Origin: JAGVWJ01 sp964588555
Lineage (GTDB): Archaea; Micrarchaeota; Micrarchaeia; Anstonellales; Bilamarchaeaceae
Assembly: GCA_964588555.1 (NCBI GenBank)
Contig: CAZPPT010000007.1
Span: 1 to 64,000, forward strand
Reading direction: 5' to 3'
DNA: 64,000 bases
The notes beneath the pieces were generated by a model, which worked only from the letters and a program-made list of their open reading frames with translations, was not told the origin of the DNA and did not search any database. Of the stretch, positions 34,040 to 43,054 are shown piece by piece. The position numbers and the translations under genes were made by a program. Each line of letters begins with the position of its first letter. The stretch's first letter is position 1.

Positions 34040-34420
34040 ATGTACGTCGATTTGGATATGATTTATGCATTAATTAAGAAAGAGGATATGCATAGGGAGA
34101 CTGCGCTTTCCGTATTAAATATGACTGAACAGAAATACATTTCAACTGCATTTCTTGTTGAGCTAGAACTTGTTTTGAAAAAAGAAGTAAGCGATGAGGC
34201 AAGTAAAAACGTATTTGATATACTTCAAAGACTTTCGTATAAATTGCCTATCAAGAACCTTGACGAGAAAACAATGCTTCTTAGTACTGAGGTACGAAAA
34301 AAATACAATCTTGGAATTTTTGATTCACTTCATGCAGCATGTGCGTTGCTTCATGACAAGCGAATTGCTTCAACTGATGATGTGTACGATAGAATTGATG
34401 GATTAACTAGAATATTCTAA
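34040..34420 (+). CDS. VapC-type PIN-domain toxin
   Basis: A 126-residue PIN protein. The N-terminal Asp lies in VDLDMIYAL, the Glu region in FLVELELVLKK, and the C-terminal acidic site in FDSLHAACALLHDKRIASTDDVYD. PIN toxins of this type cut tRNA or rRNA when not held by VapB. It starts on the base after the antitoxin stop. Confidence 0.9.
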   Translation: MYVDLDMIYALIKKEDMHRETALSVLNMTEQKYISTAFLVELELVLKKEVSDEASKNVFDILQRLSYKLPIKNLDEKTMLLSTEVRKKYNLGIFDSLHAACALLHDKRIASTDDVYDRIDGLTRIF

Positions 34421-34470
34421 TTTTTGTATTTATAAATATCATCGCCTTTCGAATAATAACGGCCTAATCA

Positions 34471-34498
34471 TTTATAAATAATTTTGTCCATATGGACA
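34471..34498 (+). promoter_or_regulatory. Promoter and palindromic operator of the second VapBC module
   Basis: A TATA-like TTTATAAATA (34471-34480) is followed directly by the 14-base perfect palindrome TGTCCATATGGACA (34485-34498), just before the antitoxin ATG at 34511. The placement suits autorepression by the antitoxin. Confidence 0.6.
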
Positions 34499-34510
34499 TA
34501 TGGGATTATC

Positions 34511-34780
34511 ATGGAAACGATAAAAGTGCAAATAGATGAAAAAAAAGCACAAGAAGTGCGCCGTGTTGCTATGGAACTATACGGGCATAAAAAGGGGTCT
34601 ATAAGTAATGCTATCAATGCTGCCCTTGATGAGTGGCTTATACGGCTAAAAACAAGAAAAAAACAAAAAAATGCGCCCAGTTGGAACCGATTTATTGGTT
34701 CTCTTAAGGGAGAAAAAATGTCAGCAGTTGAAATGCAACATCATATTGCCAAAGAACTCTGGCCAAACACGGTGGATTAA
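34511..34780 (+). CDS. VapB-type antitoxin of the second module
   Basis: An 89-residue protein with an N-terminal ribbon-helix-helix-like pattern (ETIKVQIDEKKAQEVRRVAMELYGHKKGSISNAINAALDEWL) and a basic middle. ATG 34511 was chosen because the operator palindrome lies before it. Its stop TAA shares its last base with the PIN toxin ATG. Confidence 0.8.
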   Translation: METIKVQIDEKKAQEVRRVAMELYGHKKGSISNAINAALDEWLIRLKTRKKQKNAPSWNRFIGSLKGEKMSAVEMQHHIAKELWPNTVD

Positions 34781-35190
34781 TGTATCTTGTTGATACCAAT
34801 ATCTTTCTTAAGATATTTTTTAAAGAGGAAAATGCATTAACCTGCGCCACATTCTTGGATTCATGCAATAAAAACTCAATTCCGATTTTTCTAAGTAGTT
34901 TTACCCTGCATAGTATCGAGGTGATGCTCCTGAACAGAGGGAAACATGATGTTCTTTACAGCTTTCTTGAAGAACTTGCGCTTAGCGAAAATATCTTTGT
35001 GTATCCAACTGATGGGAAAGATGAATTTGAAATTTTTAATTTATCAAAAAAAGGCACGCTTGATTTTGACGATAGTTTCCAGTACTATGTTGCAGAGCAG
35101 GCAAACTGCAAAGCGATTATTAGTTATGACTCGGATTTTGACAAGCTGACTATACCACGCAAAACACCTGATCAAATCATTTTGCCATAA
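34780..35190 (+). CDS. VapC-type PIN-domain toxin of the second module
   Basis: A 136-residue PIN protein starting MYLVDTNIFLKIFFKEE, with the catalytic Asp in VDTNIF and the C-terminal acidic residues in LDFDDSFQYYVAEQ and SYDSDFDKL. A predicted RNase toxin. This module directly follows another VapBC pair; the two toxins are not close in sequence, so it is not a recent duplication. Confidence 0.9.
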   Translation: MYLVDTNIFLKIFFKEENALTCATFLDSCNKNSIPIFLSSFTLHSIEVMLLNRGKHDVLYSFLEELALSENIFVYPTDGKDEFEIFNLSKKGTLDFDDSFQYYVAEQANCKAIISYDSDFDKLTIPRKTPDQIILP

Positions 35191-35229
35191 TTAACAACAT
35201 TTAAAAACAACGCCTTACATTAATAACGT

Positions 35230-35919
35230 ATGACGAAGCTTGCTTTCAAACATCCACGTCGAAACGGCCCTAAATGGCGGGATTATAATCCCTTTATCCT
35301 TGTAGGCAGAGGTTTTCTCTTACTTGACGACCTTGTGCATCACGGTCTCAACAAAGGAGCTGAAAAAATCGAGGGTGCTTCGAATCGATTATTTAAGGGA
35401 AAATGCACCTTAACAAAAAAGCGTTTGGCGTACGGTTCTCTTGCTGCCGGAACGGTAAGTGCAATGGTTATCGCCACGATCTACCCAGCTCCAGAAGGGC
35501 CGGGTATGAGTAATCCTATGGGGGCAATCTTAAAATGGCTCTCTCTCAAACCCGCGGGCATCATGTTTTCTTCTGTTGTGGTACTATCATCCATTAAAAA
35601 AGTACAACAAAACGTTATGACGGACGTTTATGATTTCCTCACATTTTTTGATAAAATTATACTTAAATTATACCGCTTTTCTGGCATCACACATGTTCTT
35701 CTTGGACCATTGGCATATTTAAAAGATGCCGATAAGTGCATTTTTTCTTTTCTTACCTTTGGCTTTGGGGCTTCTATTACGGCCTATTTAATGACTTCAG
35801 ATAATGGCATGCTTGGCCGTTTCAAAAAGTGGCTTAAAGAAAGTAAAGACAACGTATTAGACGCACTTGCCCCAAAACCAGCGGGTGAACAGGCTCCAGT
35901 TCCAATAAGAGAAGACTAG
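35230..35919 (+). CDS. Hypothetical membrane protein
   Basis: A 229-residue protein with three hydrophobic segments (about 75-95, 108-128 and 172-190) between basic loops. A TTTAAAAAC box lies about 25 bases before the start. No known family is recognised. It lies between the toxin-antitoxin modules and the Lhr helicase gene, on the same strand. Confidence 0.6.
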   Translation: MTKLAFKHPRRNGPKWRDYNPFILVGRGFLLLDDLVHHGLNKGAEKIEGASNRLFKGKCTLTKKRLAYGSLAAGTVSAMVIATIYPAPEGPGMSNPMGAILKWLSLKPAGIMFSSVVVLSSIKKVQQNVMTDVYDFLTFFDKIILKLYRFSGITHVLLGPLAYLKDADKCIFSFLTFGFGASITAYLMTSDNGMLGRFKKWLKESKDNVLDALAPKPAGEQAPVPIRED

Positions 35920-35953
35920 CACAATCTCCTTATTTCTTTCTCATTAGAATACT

Positions 35954-38533
35954 ATGATGACAAGCATAGTCGAACTCATCAAGGAGAAGTTCACCGACCT
36001 TACCGATATCCAAAAAATCGCAATTCCAAAAATCCTTGCAGGCGAGCACACGTTAGTGCTAGCTGAAACCGGCGCAGGAAAATCAGAGGCAGTTTGGCTT
36101 CCGGTGCTTGAAAAAATCAAGGGAGGGGCTAAAAGCGGCGGCATCCAGGCACTCTATATCTCACCGCTTCGCGCGCTTGGACGCGACCAGTATTCCCGGT
36201 TTAGCTGGTGGTGCGAACGGTTGGGGATCACCCACGGAGTACGTACGGGAGACACGACGCAAAGCGAGCGGACAAAGCACCGACAAAATGCGCCACAAAT
36301 ACTCATCACAACCCCTGAAAGCCTCCAGGCGCTTTTGTTAGGGCGCGTTATGCGCGAGCATCTTAAGGCAATTCGCTTTGTCATTATCGACGAGGTCCAT
36401 GACATTCTTGACAATAAGCGGGGTGCACAGTTGAGCCTTGCCTTAGAGCGCCTCGAAGAGATCGCACCGAATTTCCAGCGTATTGCAGTAAGTGCAACGG
36501 TTGCAAACGAGGAGGAGGCGGCGTATCTCGTATTCGGCAAAGCGCGAAACTATTCAATTGCAGAAGTGGGAAAAGGAAGAAAGCTCGATTTTAGCGTTGA
36601 ATACATAAAAAAGCAAGAGGAGCGCTTGGCACGCATAAAAGGCTTGTGTGAGACGCACCGTACTCTTTTATTTGTAAATACGCGAAGCACTGCCGAAGAC
36701 CTTGGCGCAACGCTCAAGAAAATGGGCGCACCGATTGAGGTACATCATGGTTCGCTTTCCAAGGATGTGCGGATTGCGGCAGAAGACCGTTTCAAGAGCG
36801 GCGAAGTGAAAAGCCTCCTTGCAACAAGCTCATTGGAACTTGGTATTGATATAGGCGATGTCGACCTAGTAATTCAGTACGGTTCACCGCACCAGGTTTT
36901 CCGACTCATTCAACGGGTGGGAAGAAGCGGCCACAGCCTTCAGAAAACCCCAAAAGGTATCGTGTTTCCAGCAGATTTTGATGATTATCTTGAATCAGAG
37001 ACAATCATTACCTACGCAACAAACAAATGGATGGAAGATAAACGTGCGGAAAAAGGCGCATTAGATGTCATTGCACACCAGCTTGTCGGTATCCTGCTTG
37101 AGCGCGGGAGAAGCGATTTGCGCGTCATCCACGAAATCCTTAACCGTTCATACGCGTATCAGGTGTCCTTTGATAAGCTAAAAAAGGTCGCCTTGCAGCT
37201 CCTTGCAGAGCGGCTTGTCTTTTACGACGAATCCCCTGACGGCCTGCACGCAAAGGTAAAAACAACGTCACGGGCACGCTTGTACTACTACAAGAACCTC
37301 TCAACCATCCCAAAGGAGAAGCGTTACCTCATGAAGGAGGCAGCAAGCAATAAGATAATTGCAAACCTTGATGAAACGTTTGTCATGAACCTTGAGAACA
37401 ATGCAAGCTTTCTTGCAAAGGGTTTGCCCTGGCAAATTCTTGATATTACTGAAAACGAAGTCATTGTCCAGCCAAGCGCTGCAACTGACATTGCAATTCC
37501 GGAGTGGATTGGCGAGGATATTCCTGTTGACTACGAGATTGCACAAGGGGTTGGAAAAATTCGAAAAGCGCACAAAAAAGAAGAGAAAAGCGCACTAATG
37601 TATGATGAGAAAAGCATTATCATCGAAGTAGTCGAGGATATCATCGTTATTCACGCGTGTTTTGGCACAAAAATAAATGAAACGCTTGCACGCATATTTT
37701 CGTATCACCTCTCAAAACTTATTGGCGAGAGCGTGCGAGCAGTTGCTGACCCCTATCGCATCATGGTTAAACTGCCGTTTCCGCTTGACCAAAAACACGT
37801 TACATCTTCGTTTGAACGAATACGCCACATAAGATCGCAACTCGAAACCAGCCTTGAAGATTCGTTTTTGCTCAAAGTCCGCTTTACGCACGTTGCACGC
37901 CTCTTTGGCTTGCTTGACGAGGACGGCGCCATGACAACTAGGCTTATCCGGCTTTTACGAAATAATATCATTTACGAAGAAGCGCTGCGTGCGCTTATTT
38001 TTAGGTATTTTGACGTTGAGGGCGCAGAGGCCGTTATCGATCGGATACAGGGAAGAGAACTTACACTCGCCGTAGATAAACGCGAAAAACTAAGCTATTT
38101 TGCACGCGTTGGGATCGACAAAATAAGCGCGGGCGAAACGATGGGAGGTTTTGAGCCCAGGAAGGCAATGATTGCCGCACTTAAGGAGCGGGTGCTTTCA
38201 AAGACATTTGAACTAATCTGCCTTAACTGCAAGGCAACCCGTTTTTTGCATCTTGCCGGCGCGTCAGAAACAATAACCTGCCACAATTGCAAGACCGCTG
38301 CACTTACGCTTTCGGAAAAGAAAAATAATAAAGCAGAATCAGAATATGTTGCACGCCTTATCCGAAATTACGGGAAACGTGCACTCGAGGCATTAGGCGT
38401 CTATGGCATCGGTGCAAGTACTGCCGAGCGCGTGCTTAAGGGGTTACATAGAAGCGAGGAAGAGTTTTACCTTGATTTATTGAATGCGCAGAAAAACTTT
38501 ATTAAGAATAAGAAGTACTGGAAACTGGGATAA
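35954..38533 (+). CDS. lhr: Lhr-type superfamily 2 helicase
   Basis: An 859-residue helicase of the Lhr group. Motif I is A37-E-T-G-A-G-K-S44, motif Ia ISPLRAL, motif II D146-E-V-H149, motif III VSATVAN, and motifs V/VI TSSLELGIDIGDVDLVIQYG and RLIQRVGRSGHS. A winged-helix and Lhr-core region follow, and near the C terminus a CxxC...CxxC zinc ribbon (CLNC and CHNC) with a helix-hairpin-helix-like end (LEALGVYGIGASTAERVLKG). Lhr enzymes unwind DNA:RNA hybrids and branched DNA in repair. Good length agreement. Confidence 0.92.
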   Translation: MMTSIVELIKEKFTDLTDIQKIAIPKILAGEHTLVLAETGAGKSEAVWLPVLEKIKGGAKSGGIQALYISPLRALGRDQYSRFSWWCERLGITHGVRTGDTTQSERTKHRQNAPQILITTPESLQALLLGRVMREHLKAIRFVIIDEVHDILDNKRGAQLSLALERLEEIAPNFQRIAVSATVANEEEAAYLVFGKARNYSIAEVGKGRKLDFSVEYIKKQEERLARIKGLCETHRTLLFVNTRSTAEDLGATLKKMGAPIEVHHGSLSKDVRIAAEDRFKSGEVKSLLATSSLELGIDIGDVDLVIQYGSPHQVFRLIQRVGRSGHSLQKTPKGIVFPADFDDYLESETIITYATNKWMEDKRAEKGALDVIAHQLVGILLERGRSDLRVIHEILNRSYAYQVSFDKLKKVALQLLAERLVFYDESPDGLHAKVKTTSRARLYYYKNLSTIPKEKRYLMKEAASNKIIANLDETFVMNLENNASFLAKGLPWQILDITENEVIVQPSAATDIAIPEWIGEDIPVDYEIAQGVGKIRKAHKKEEKSALMYDEKSIIIEVVEDIIVIHACFGTKINETLARIFSYHLSKLIGESVRAVADPYRIMVKLPFPLDQKHVTSSFERIRHIRSQLETSLEDSFLLKVRFTHVARLFGLLDEDGAMTTRLIRLLRNNIIYEEALRALIFRYFDVEGAEAVIDRIQGRELTLAVDKREKLSYFARVGIDKISAGETMGGFEPRKAMIAALKERVLSKTFELICLNCKATRFLHLAGASETITCHNCKTAALTLSEKKNNKAESEYVARLIRNYGKRALEALGVYGIGASTAERVLKGLHRSEEEFYLDLLNAQKNFIKNKKYWKLG

Positions 38534-38573
38534 TAACGAAATGTTTAAATACTATAGCTTACTATATTGATCT

Positions 38574-38792
38574 ATGGCAACTACAATACAGATAAGCAAT
38601 GACCTTCAAACTGAACTTTCAAAGCGCAAACTTTCAGAGCGGGAAACCTACGAAGAAATTATCTGGGATCTGCTCGAAGACACGCGTGAAATAAATGAAG
38701 AAACCAAACGTGAGCTTGAAGAAGCGCGTGCTGAAATAAAAAAGGGCAAGTTTCGTACATTTGAACAGATTAAGAAGGAAGCCGGATTCTGA
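38574..38792 (+). CDS. Antitoxin of a RelBE-type pair
   Basis: A 72-residue protein, N-terminal strand TTIQISNDLQTELSKRKL then an acidic helix (SERETYEEIIWDLLEDTREI) and a basic tail. Typical for DNA-binding antitoxins of archaeal RelE partners. A GTTTAAATAC box at about 38542-38551 lies at leaderless distance. The stop overlaps the toxin ATG by one base. Confidence 0.8.
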   Translation: MATTIQISNDLQTELSKRKLSERETYEEIIWDLLEDTREINEETKRELEEARAEIKKGKFRTFEQIKKEAGF

Positions 38793-39040
38793 TGTACGAG
38801 ATTATTTTTTCAGATACTGCCAGTAAGCAATTTAATAAACTAGATAAAATTATGCAGGAAAGAATCATTGGCGCTTTAGAGAGAATACGCATACGTCCGG
38901 ATAATTATATTACAAAATTGGTTGGCGAGATCGCGTATAAATTGAGAGTTGGAGATTACCGTCTCCTGCTTGACGTTGAAAGAGAAAAATTGCTTATTCT
39001 TGTCATTAAAATCGGGCATAGAAAAAATATTTACGATTAA
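38792..39040 (+). CDS. RelE-type toxin
   Basis: An 82-residue RelE/ParE-fold protein: IIFSDTASKQFNKLDKIMQERIIGAL then KLRVGDYRLLLDVEREKLLILVIKIGHRKNIYD, the family's basic C-terminal strands. It is distinct from the RelE copy at 16791 but aligns with it in the IGDYR/VGDYR region. Predicted ribosome-dependent mRNA endonuclease. Confidence 0.9.
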   Translation: MYEIIFSDTASKQFNKLDKIMQERIIGALERIRIRPDNYITKLVGEIAYKLRVGDYRLLLDVEREKLLILVIKIGHRKNIYD

Positions 39041-39045
39041 AGCAT

Positions 39046-40362
39046 TTAGCCTGCCTGCAAAATCGCACCAATCAATAACAATATCGCAGACAGCACCATA
39101 TACGGATCGATCTCGTTCCATTTTTTTGCAATGACCTTGCCGCCAATGTATACGATAAAACCGATAAGAAGCGCCTTGTCAATCGCAAATGTGTAGATGA
39201 CTGTTCCGATCATTGTAAGTAACGTCGCTATTTCCAATCTGTTGTAGCCTATTAACTCGTTTCGAGAAGGAAATAACGCAATCCCGACCCATACAAGCGC
39301 CCCTGTTGTTGCAATGACTGGTATGAGTCCGACAAGAGGCGTAAGCGCAAGGAACAGAATCATCAGTATGCCACATACAATTGCAGTAAGTCCGGTTCTT
39401 CCGCCTTCGCCAATGCCAACAGCGCTTTCCACATACGTAATGATACTTGTTGTGCCAAGCGCCGCCCCGCCAACCGTCCCTATCCCGTCAACAGCGAGCG
39501 CCTCCTTCATTTTCGACATCGAACCGTTCTTATCAAGTACGCTCGTGTTTCGCGTAAGTCCGATGAACTTTGCAACGCTTCCATAAAAGTCGACGAGGAA
39601 TAGCACGAGGATGACGCTTGCCATTCGCGGCTCAAATATAACGCCCACGTCCATTTGCATTATTCCTGCAAACATATCTGTTGAAACAGGCGCTGTTTCA
39701 TTTGGTTCCACCCCAAGAAGCACATGTGCAAGAACCGATGCAAGGATGATGCTGATAAGTACGCTTCCGATAATCCGTAATCGTTGCAGGATAAGGATGA
39801 TAGCAAGCCCAACCACGAGTAATAGCGCCGGCAGCGATACGATCGCCCCGACCCCAGTCAATTGCACCCCTTCATACATAAGCATCCCGCTTATCCGAAA
39901 TGCGATGAGCATAAGGAATATTCCTACACATACCGAAAGCCCCGCCTTCATTTTGTCAGGAATCGCACGGATGATCCGAACCCGTACGTCGGAAATTGTA
40001 ATTACGAGGCAGATGATCCCAGACCAAAACACCGCACCAAGCGCCTGCTGCCATGTAAACCCGAGCTGCCCTATTACAAAAAATGCGACATACGCATTCA
40101 TTTCCATGCCCGGCGCAAGCACAAGCGGCTTTTTTGCCCATGCTCCCATAAGGAGCGTGCTTGCTGCTGATGCAACAATGGTGGCAAAAAGCACTGCCCC
40201 TTTGTCAAACCCCCCTTCAGCAAGGATTGCGGGATTCACGACAAAGATGTATGAGAGCGCAAGGAATGTCGATAGCCCTGCAAGGATTTCTGTCTTGAAA
40301 TTTGTTTTGTGTTTTGTAAAATCAAAATGTTCCTTGATCTCACTTAACCATTTGTCACACAT
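39046..40362 (-). CDS. AzgA-type purine permease (NCS2 family)
   Basis: A 438-residue polytopic transporter of the AzgA subgroup of nucleobase permeases. It has the family opening TNFKTEILAGLSTFLALSYIFVVNPAIL, ASTLLMGAWAKKPLVLAPGMEMNAYVAF and the central DFYGSVAKFIGL and GGAALGTTSIITYVESAVGIGEGGRTGL motifs. It imports adenine, guanine or hypoxanthine. ATG 40362 was used; a GTG three codons upstream overlaps the stop of the upstream gene. A scavenging role fits a small genome even though some purine genes (purM, guaAB) are present. Confidence 0.92.
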   Translation of the reverse strand: MCDKWLSEIKEHFDFTKHKTNFKTEILAGLSTFLALSYIFVVNPAILAEGGFDKGAVLFATIVASAASTLLMGAWAKKPLVLAPGMEMNAYVAFFVIGQLGFTWQQALGAVFWSGIICLVITISDVRVRIIRAIPDKMKAGLSVCVGIFLMLIAFRISGMLMYEGVQLTGVGAIVSLPALLLVVGLAIILILQRLRIIGSVLISIILASVLAHVLLGVEPNETAPVSTDMFAGIMQMDVGVIFEPRMASVILVLFLVDFYGSVAKFIGLTRNTSVLDKNGSMSKMKEALAVDGIGTVGGAALGTTSIITYVESAVGIGEGGRTGLTAIVCGILMILFLALTPLVGLIPVIATTGALVWVGIALFPSRNELIGYNRLEIATLLTMIGTVIYTFAIDKALLIGFIVYIGGKVIAKKWNEIDPYMVLSAILLLIGAILQAG

Positions 40363-40367
40363 ACATG

Positions 40368-41033
40368 TCACGTCCCAAATTCAATTGCCGTTAGCACATT
40401 GCAACTCCTTAGCTCACCTGTTTCCGGATCAACCATCGGTGCTCCTTTAATAGAAATTATTATTGAGCCAAGTCTCAGCATTACCCCCAACTCTATACCT
40501 ACTCCCTTTATTTTTTCATCGAGCATAAGGAGGGTTATTTTTGGGTTTATCCTGATTTCGTCTACCAAGCTAATATTGTACCTTATGAACACGTCGCCTG
40601 ATTTTCCGCCGAGCCATTCAACTGCTATGCGGAAGTCATCAAGATGTGCCATCAGCCCGACTCCTGGGTGGATAAGCGGAACAGCGTAGAACTCATCACT
40701 ATATACATAGCCAGTTATGCTTAGTTCCCCAAGCGTGGTTTGTACGGCTGTTGAAGTAACGGCTAGTTCCAAAGCTTCGGCCCTTATGTTCTTTCCATCA
40801 TAGGAAATAGTAATTGATCCGTTTATTGAGCCCGGGAAAACACGTATCCCAGCCCCTAAACCAAACCCCGCACGCGGTCCCTTACCTTTTTCATATAAAC
40901 CAATAATTGCCCGTGCATGTGCATCGTCCGCACGCGAAGGGGTAGGTAACATAATTAATCCAGCGATAAGCGGTGCGGCCAGAATCGTTTTAATTTGCTT
41001 GAATAGTTTCCTTTCCTTTGTTTTCGTTTTCAT
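40368..41033 (-). CDS. Exported protein of unknown function
   Basis: A 221-residue protein with a clear N-terminal signal (basic start, hydrophobic IKTILAAPLIAGLIMLP, then PSRADDAHA as a cleavage-like site). The mature part is rich in alternating hydrophobic residues and Gly, suggesting a beta-rich fold. ATG 41033 was chosen; a GTG three codons upstream overlaps the stop of the methyltransferase gene. It lies between a methyltransferase and the permease in one transcript direction. Confidence 0.65.
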   Translation of the reverse strand: MKTKTKERKLFKQIKTILAAPLIAGLIMLPTPSRADDAHARAIIGLYEKGKGPRAGFGLGAGIRVFPGSINGSITISYDGKNIRAEALELAVTSTAVQTTLGELSITGYVYSDEFYAVPLIHPGVGLMAHLDDFRIAVEWLGGKSGDVFIRYNISLVDEIRINPKITLLMLDEKIKGVGIELGVMLRLGSIIISIKGAPMVDPETGELRSCNVLTAIEFGT

Positions 41034-41038
41034 GGAAT

Positions 41039-41728
41039 TCACATATTACTTACGCGAAATATGACAAAATCGCTAATCTCTCTTCCATCTGCCACTTCAT
41101 ATGATGGCGTGAAAAAAGGTTTGGCATCAAGGCCGTGCGCACGGAACACGCCTTTATACCAGCCTATTGGGCGGTGTGTTTCTTCTATATGGTATCCGCC
41201 TTCTTTCTTGGTCTTTTGGTAGCAGTGATTCTCTTCATATTCATGACCCGTCGGGTGGCGAAAGTCAATAACTGATTCCGAAACATCAAAGATGCGTGGG
41301 TTGCAAAAACCAATAAATGCACTTCCGCCTGGCTTGGCGAGTAGTTTAATATTTTGCATAATATCCACTACCTCGTCATCCGGCACGATACAGAGCACAA
41401 GATTACAAAGTACAATGTCAAATGCGCTTTTTGGTATTTGGCCGACAGTACGAAATACATTTTCGACTCCAAGCTTCTCTTCACAAATCCGGTTCATATC
41501 TGGTGAAATATCAAATGTTTGTACCTGCGCCCCCATGCGTGCAAAGCGCTGTGCAATAACTGCCGGTCCCGCCCCATAGTCAAGTACGCGTTTTCCGCTT
41601 ATTTCTCCACAAAGTCGTGCGAGCGTATTATCATAGATCCGCTGCTTGAGGTCCTCGCCCAGTAGCTCACCTGCAACGCGCGCCCATTCGTGCATCTTTT
41701 GCACCCGTTTTCCGCTATTTATTACCAT
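41039..41728 (-). CDS. SAM-dependent class I methyltransferase
   Basis: A 229-residue methyltransferase with motif I VLDYGAGPAVIAQRFA, an acidic TFDISPDM strand, and DIVLCNLVLCIVPDDE as motif IV. The C-terminal part is specific and rich in His and Tyr. A small-molecule target is likely, as in UbiE/Methyltransf_11 proteins; the substrate is unknown. ATG 41728 follows GGTGAT closely. Confidence 0.85.
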   Translation of the reverse strand: MVINSGKRVQKMHEWARVAGELLGEDLKQRIYDNTLARLCGEISGKRVLDYGAGPAVIAQRFARMGAQVQTFDISPDMNRICEEKLGVENVFRTVGQIPKSAFDIVLCNLVLCIVPDDEVVDIMQNIKLLAKPGGSAFIGFCNPRIFDVSESVIDFRHPTGHEYEENHCYQKTKKEGGYHIEETHRPIGWYKGVFRAHGLDAKPFFTPSYEVADGREISDFVIFRVSNM

Positions 41729-41831
41729 AATTATCACCAACTATAACAACAAAATTATATTATTTAATATATTTTAAGAAAAAATGCAAGAAAAACGAAA
41801 ATTATATAAATATTTTTAGGAAAAATAACTT

Positions 41832-41978
41832 ATGACAGCTAATAAGAAGAATAAGGAAATTTTGAAAAAATTCAGGGATTTTACAAAAGATAGTACTATG
41901 AGCGAAGAAGATGCTCTTCGCCTCAGTAAAGGGGTAAGTTTGGCTGTTGCTAACCGATACAAAGAGATGAAGAAATGA
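41832..41978 (+). CDS. Small antitoxin-like protein coupled to a double Lrp-type regulator
   Basis: A 48-residue protein (MTANKKNKEILKKFRDFTKD... ending KEMKK). Size, charge and the motif EEDALRLSKGV resemble small VapB-type antitoxins, but the following gene is a transcription regulator and no toxin is present. Its stop overlaps the next ATG as ATGA, so the two are translationally coupled. A TATA-like AAATATTTTTAGG stretch lies just upstream. Confidence 0.6.
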   Translation: MTANKKNKEILKKFRDFTKDSTMSEEDALRLSKGVSLAVANRYKEMKK

Positions 41979-43054
41979 AAACGATTAGTGTCGAAACAGC
42001 GCGGGGGTTGGAACCCTCAAGGGGGCAGATAAGTAAAATAGAACGACTGAAGCACGAACGTTCTGGAACGAGAGATGTGCCGCCCCCTCATGGGCTCGAT
42101 AAAAAAGACAAGGAACTCCTTACACTACTTTACCTTAACTCCCGCGCGAGCTTTACGCAGCTTGGCAAGGAGCTAAAATTAAGTGCAAGTACGGTGGAAC
42201 GACGGCTGCGGCAGCTTAAAGAACAAGGAATCATTTCGCTTTTATTCGCAGATGTAAACCTTGCAAAGCTTGGCTTTAAGGCGTATCGTATTTATCTGAA
42301 GTTTGACGTGTTTGATGAGAAAACTGAAAAAGAAGTGCTCGCTCTTTTCGAAAGTTATCCGCGAACGCTCTGGGGTGTTGTGTGCCAGGGCGAATACGAT
42401 GTACTCTGGCGAATTATCGCGCAGGATGAAGTGGAGGTTGAAGATGCGCTTAACCGTGTCACAGAGCGTTTTGGAAAAAACATTATTGAAAAGGCCGTCG
42501 CGACAACCACGTATCAAACCTATTTATCATGGAACCGCGCACTCGGTGGTGAACGTCATCCTGAATTCCCGCTTGAAAAAGTAGGAAAAGGCGAGGCGCT
42601 AGACAAAATCGATACACGAATACTTGCACTTCTTTATGATGATGCGCGAGCGACAACTGTTGAAATCGCGAGTCGAATTAATCTAACGCCAGATGCGGTT
42701 ACCTATCGGATAAAGCGCCTGACCGAAAAAGAATTAATCTTAGGATATACCGCGTGGTTTGACACAAAAAAGCTTGGGTTTGAATACTACAAACTCCTCA
42801 TCAATTTTCGCGGCATGACGCACGAGAAGGAAAAGAAATTCCTTGATTTTTGCCTGGAGCACGACAATGTTGTATTTTTGAACAAGACAATCGGGAGCTG
42901 GGATATTGAAGTGGATATTATTGTTGTAGATACGGCCGAATTACACCGGTTCATACTCGAAATAAAAACAAAGTTCGGCCACCTTATTGGCACGCACCGC
43001 TATATTAGTGCAATTGAAGAACGGATGCTTAATCCGATACGGGAGTTTCTATAA
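41975..43054 (+). CDS. Tandem Lrp/AsnC-type transcription regulator
   Basis: A 359-residue protein made of two Lrp-like units. Unit one (about 38-180) has the winged-helix LDKKDKELLTLLYLNSRASFTQLGKELKLS followed by a ligand-domain-like region; unit two (about 205-359) has LDKIDTRILALLYDDARATTVEIASRINLT and a second such region. Lrp proteins normally carry one unit and dimerise, so here the dimer may be built into one chain. The first 35 residues are unrelated and may be partly disordered. Its end overlaps the convergent TYW1 gene by six bases. Confidence 0.85.
   Translation: MKTISVETARGLEPSRGQISKIERLKHERSGTRDVPPPHGLDKKDKELLTLLYLNSRASFTQLGKELKLSASTVERRLRQLKEQGIISLLFADVNLAKLGFKAYRIYLKFDVFDEKTEKEVLALFESYPRTLWGVVCQGEYDVLWRIIAQDEVEVEDALNRVTERFGKNIIEKAVATTTYQTYLSWNRALGGERHPEFPLEKVGKGEALDKIDTRILALLYDDARATTVEIASRINLTPDAVTYRIKRLTEKELILGYTAWFDTKKLGFEYYKLLINFRGMTHEKEKKFLDFCLEHDNVVFLNKTIGSWDIEVDIIVVDTAELHRFILEIKTKFGHLIGTHRYISAIEERMLNPIREFL

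Noticed and set aside
39611..40450. Long open frame (279 codons) opposite the AzgA-type permease
   Set aside because: It is the antisense shadow of a well-matched membrane protein gene, has a Ser/Thr/Pro-rich composition typical of shadows and no domain.
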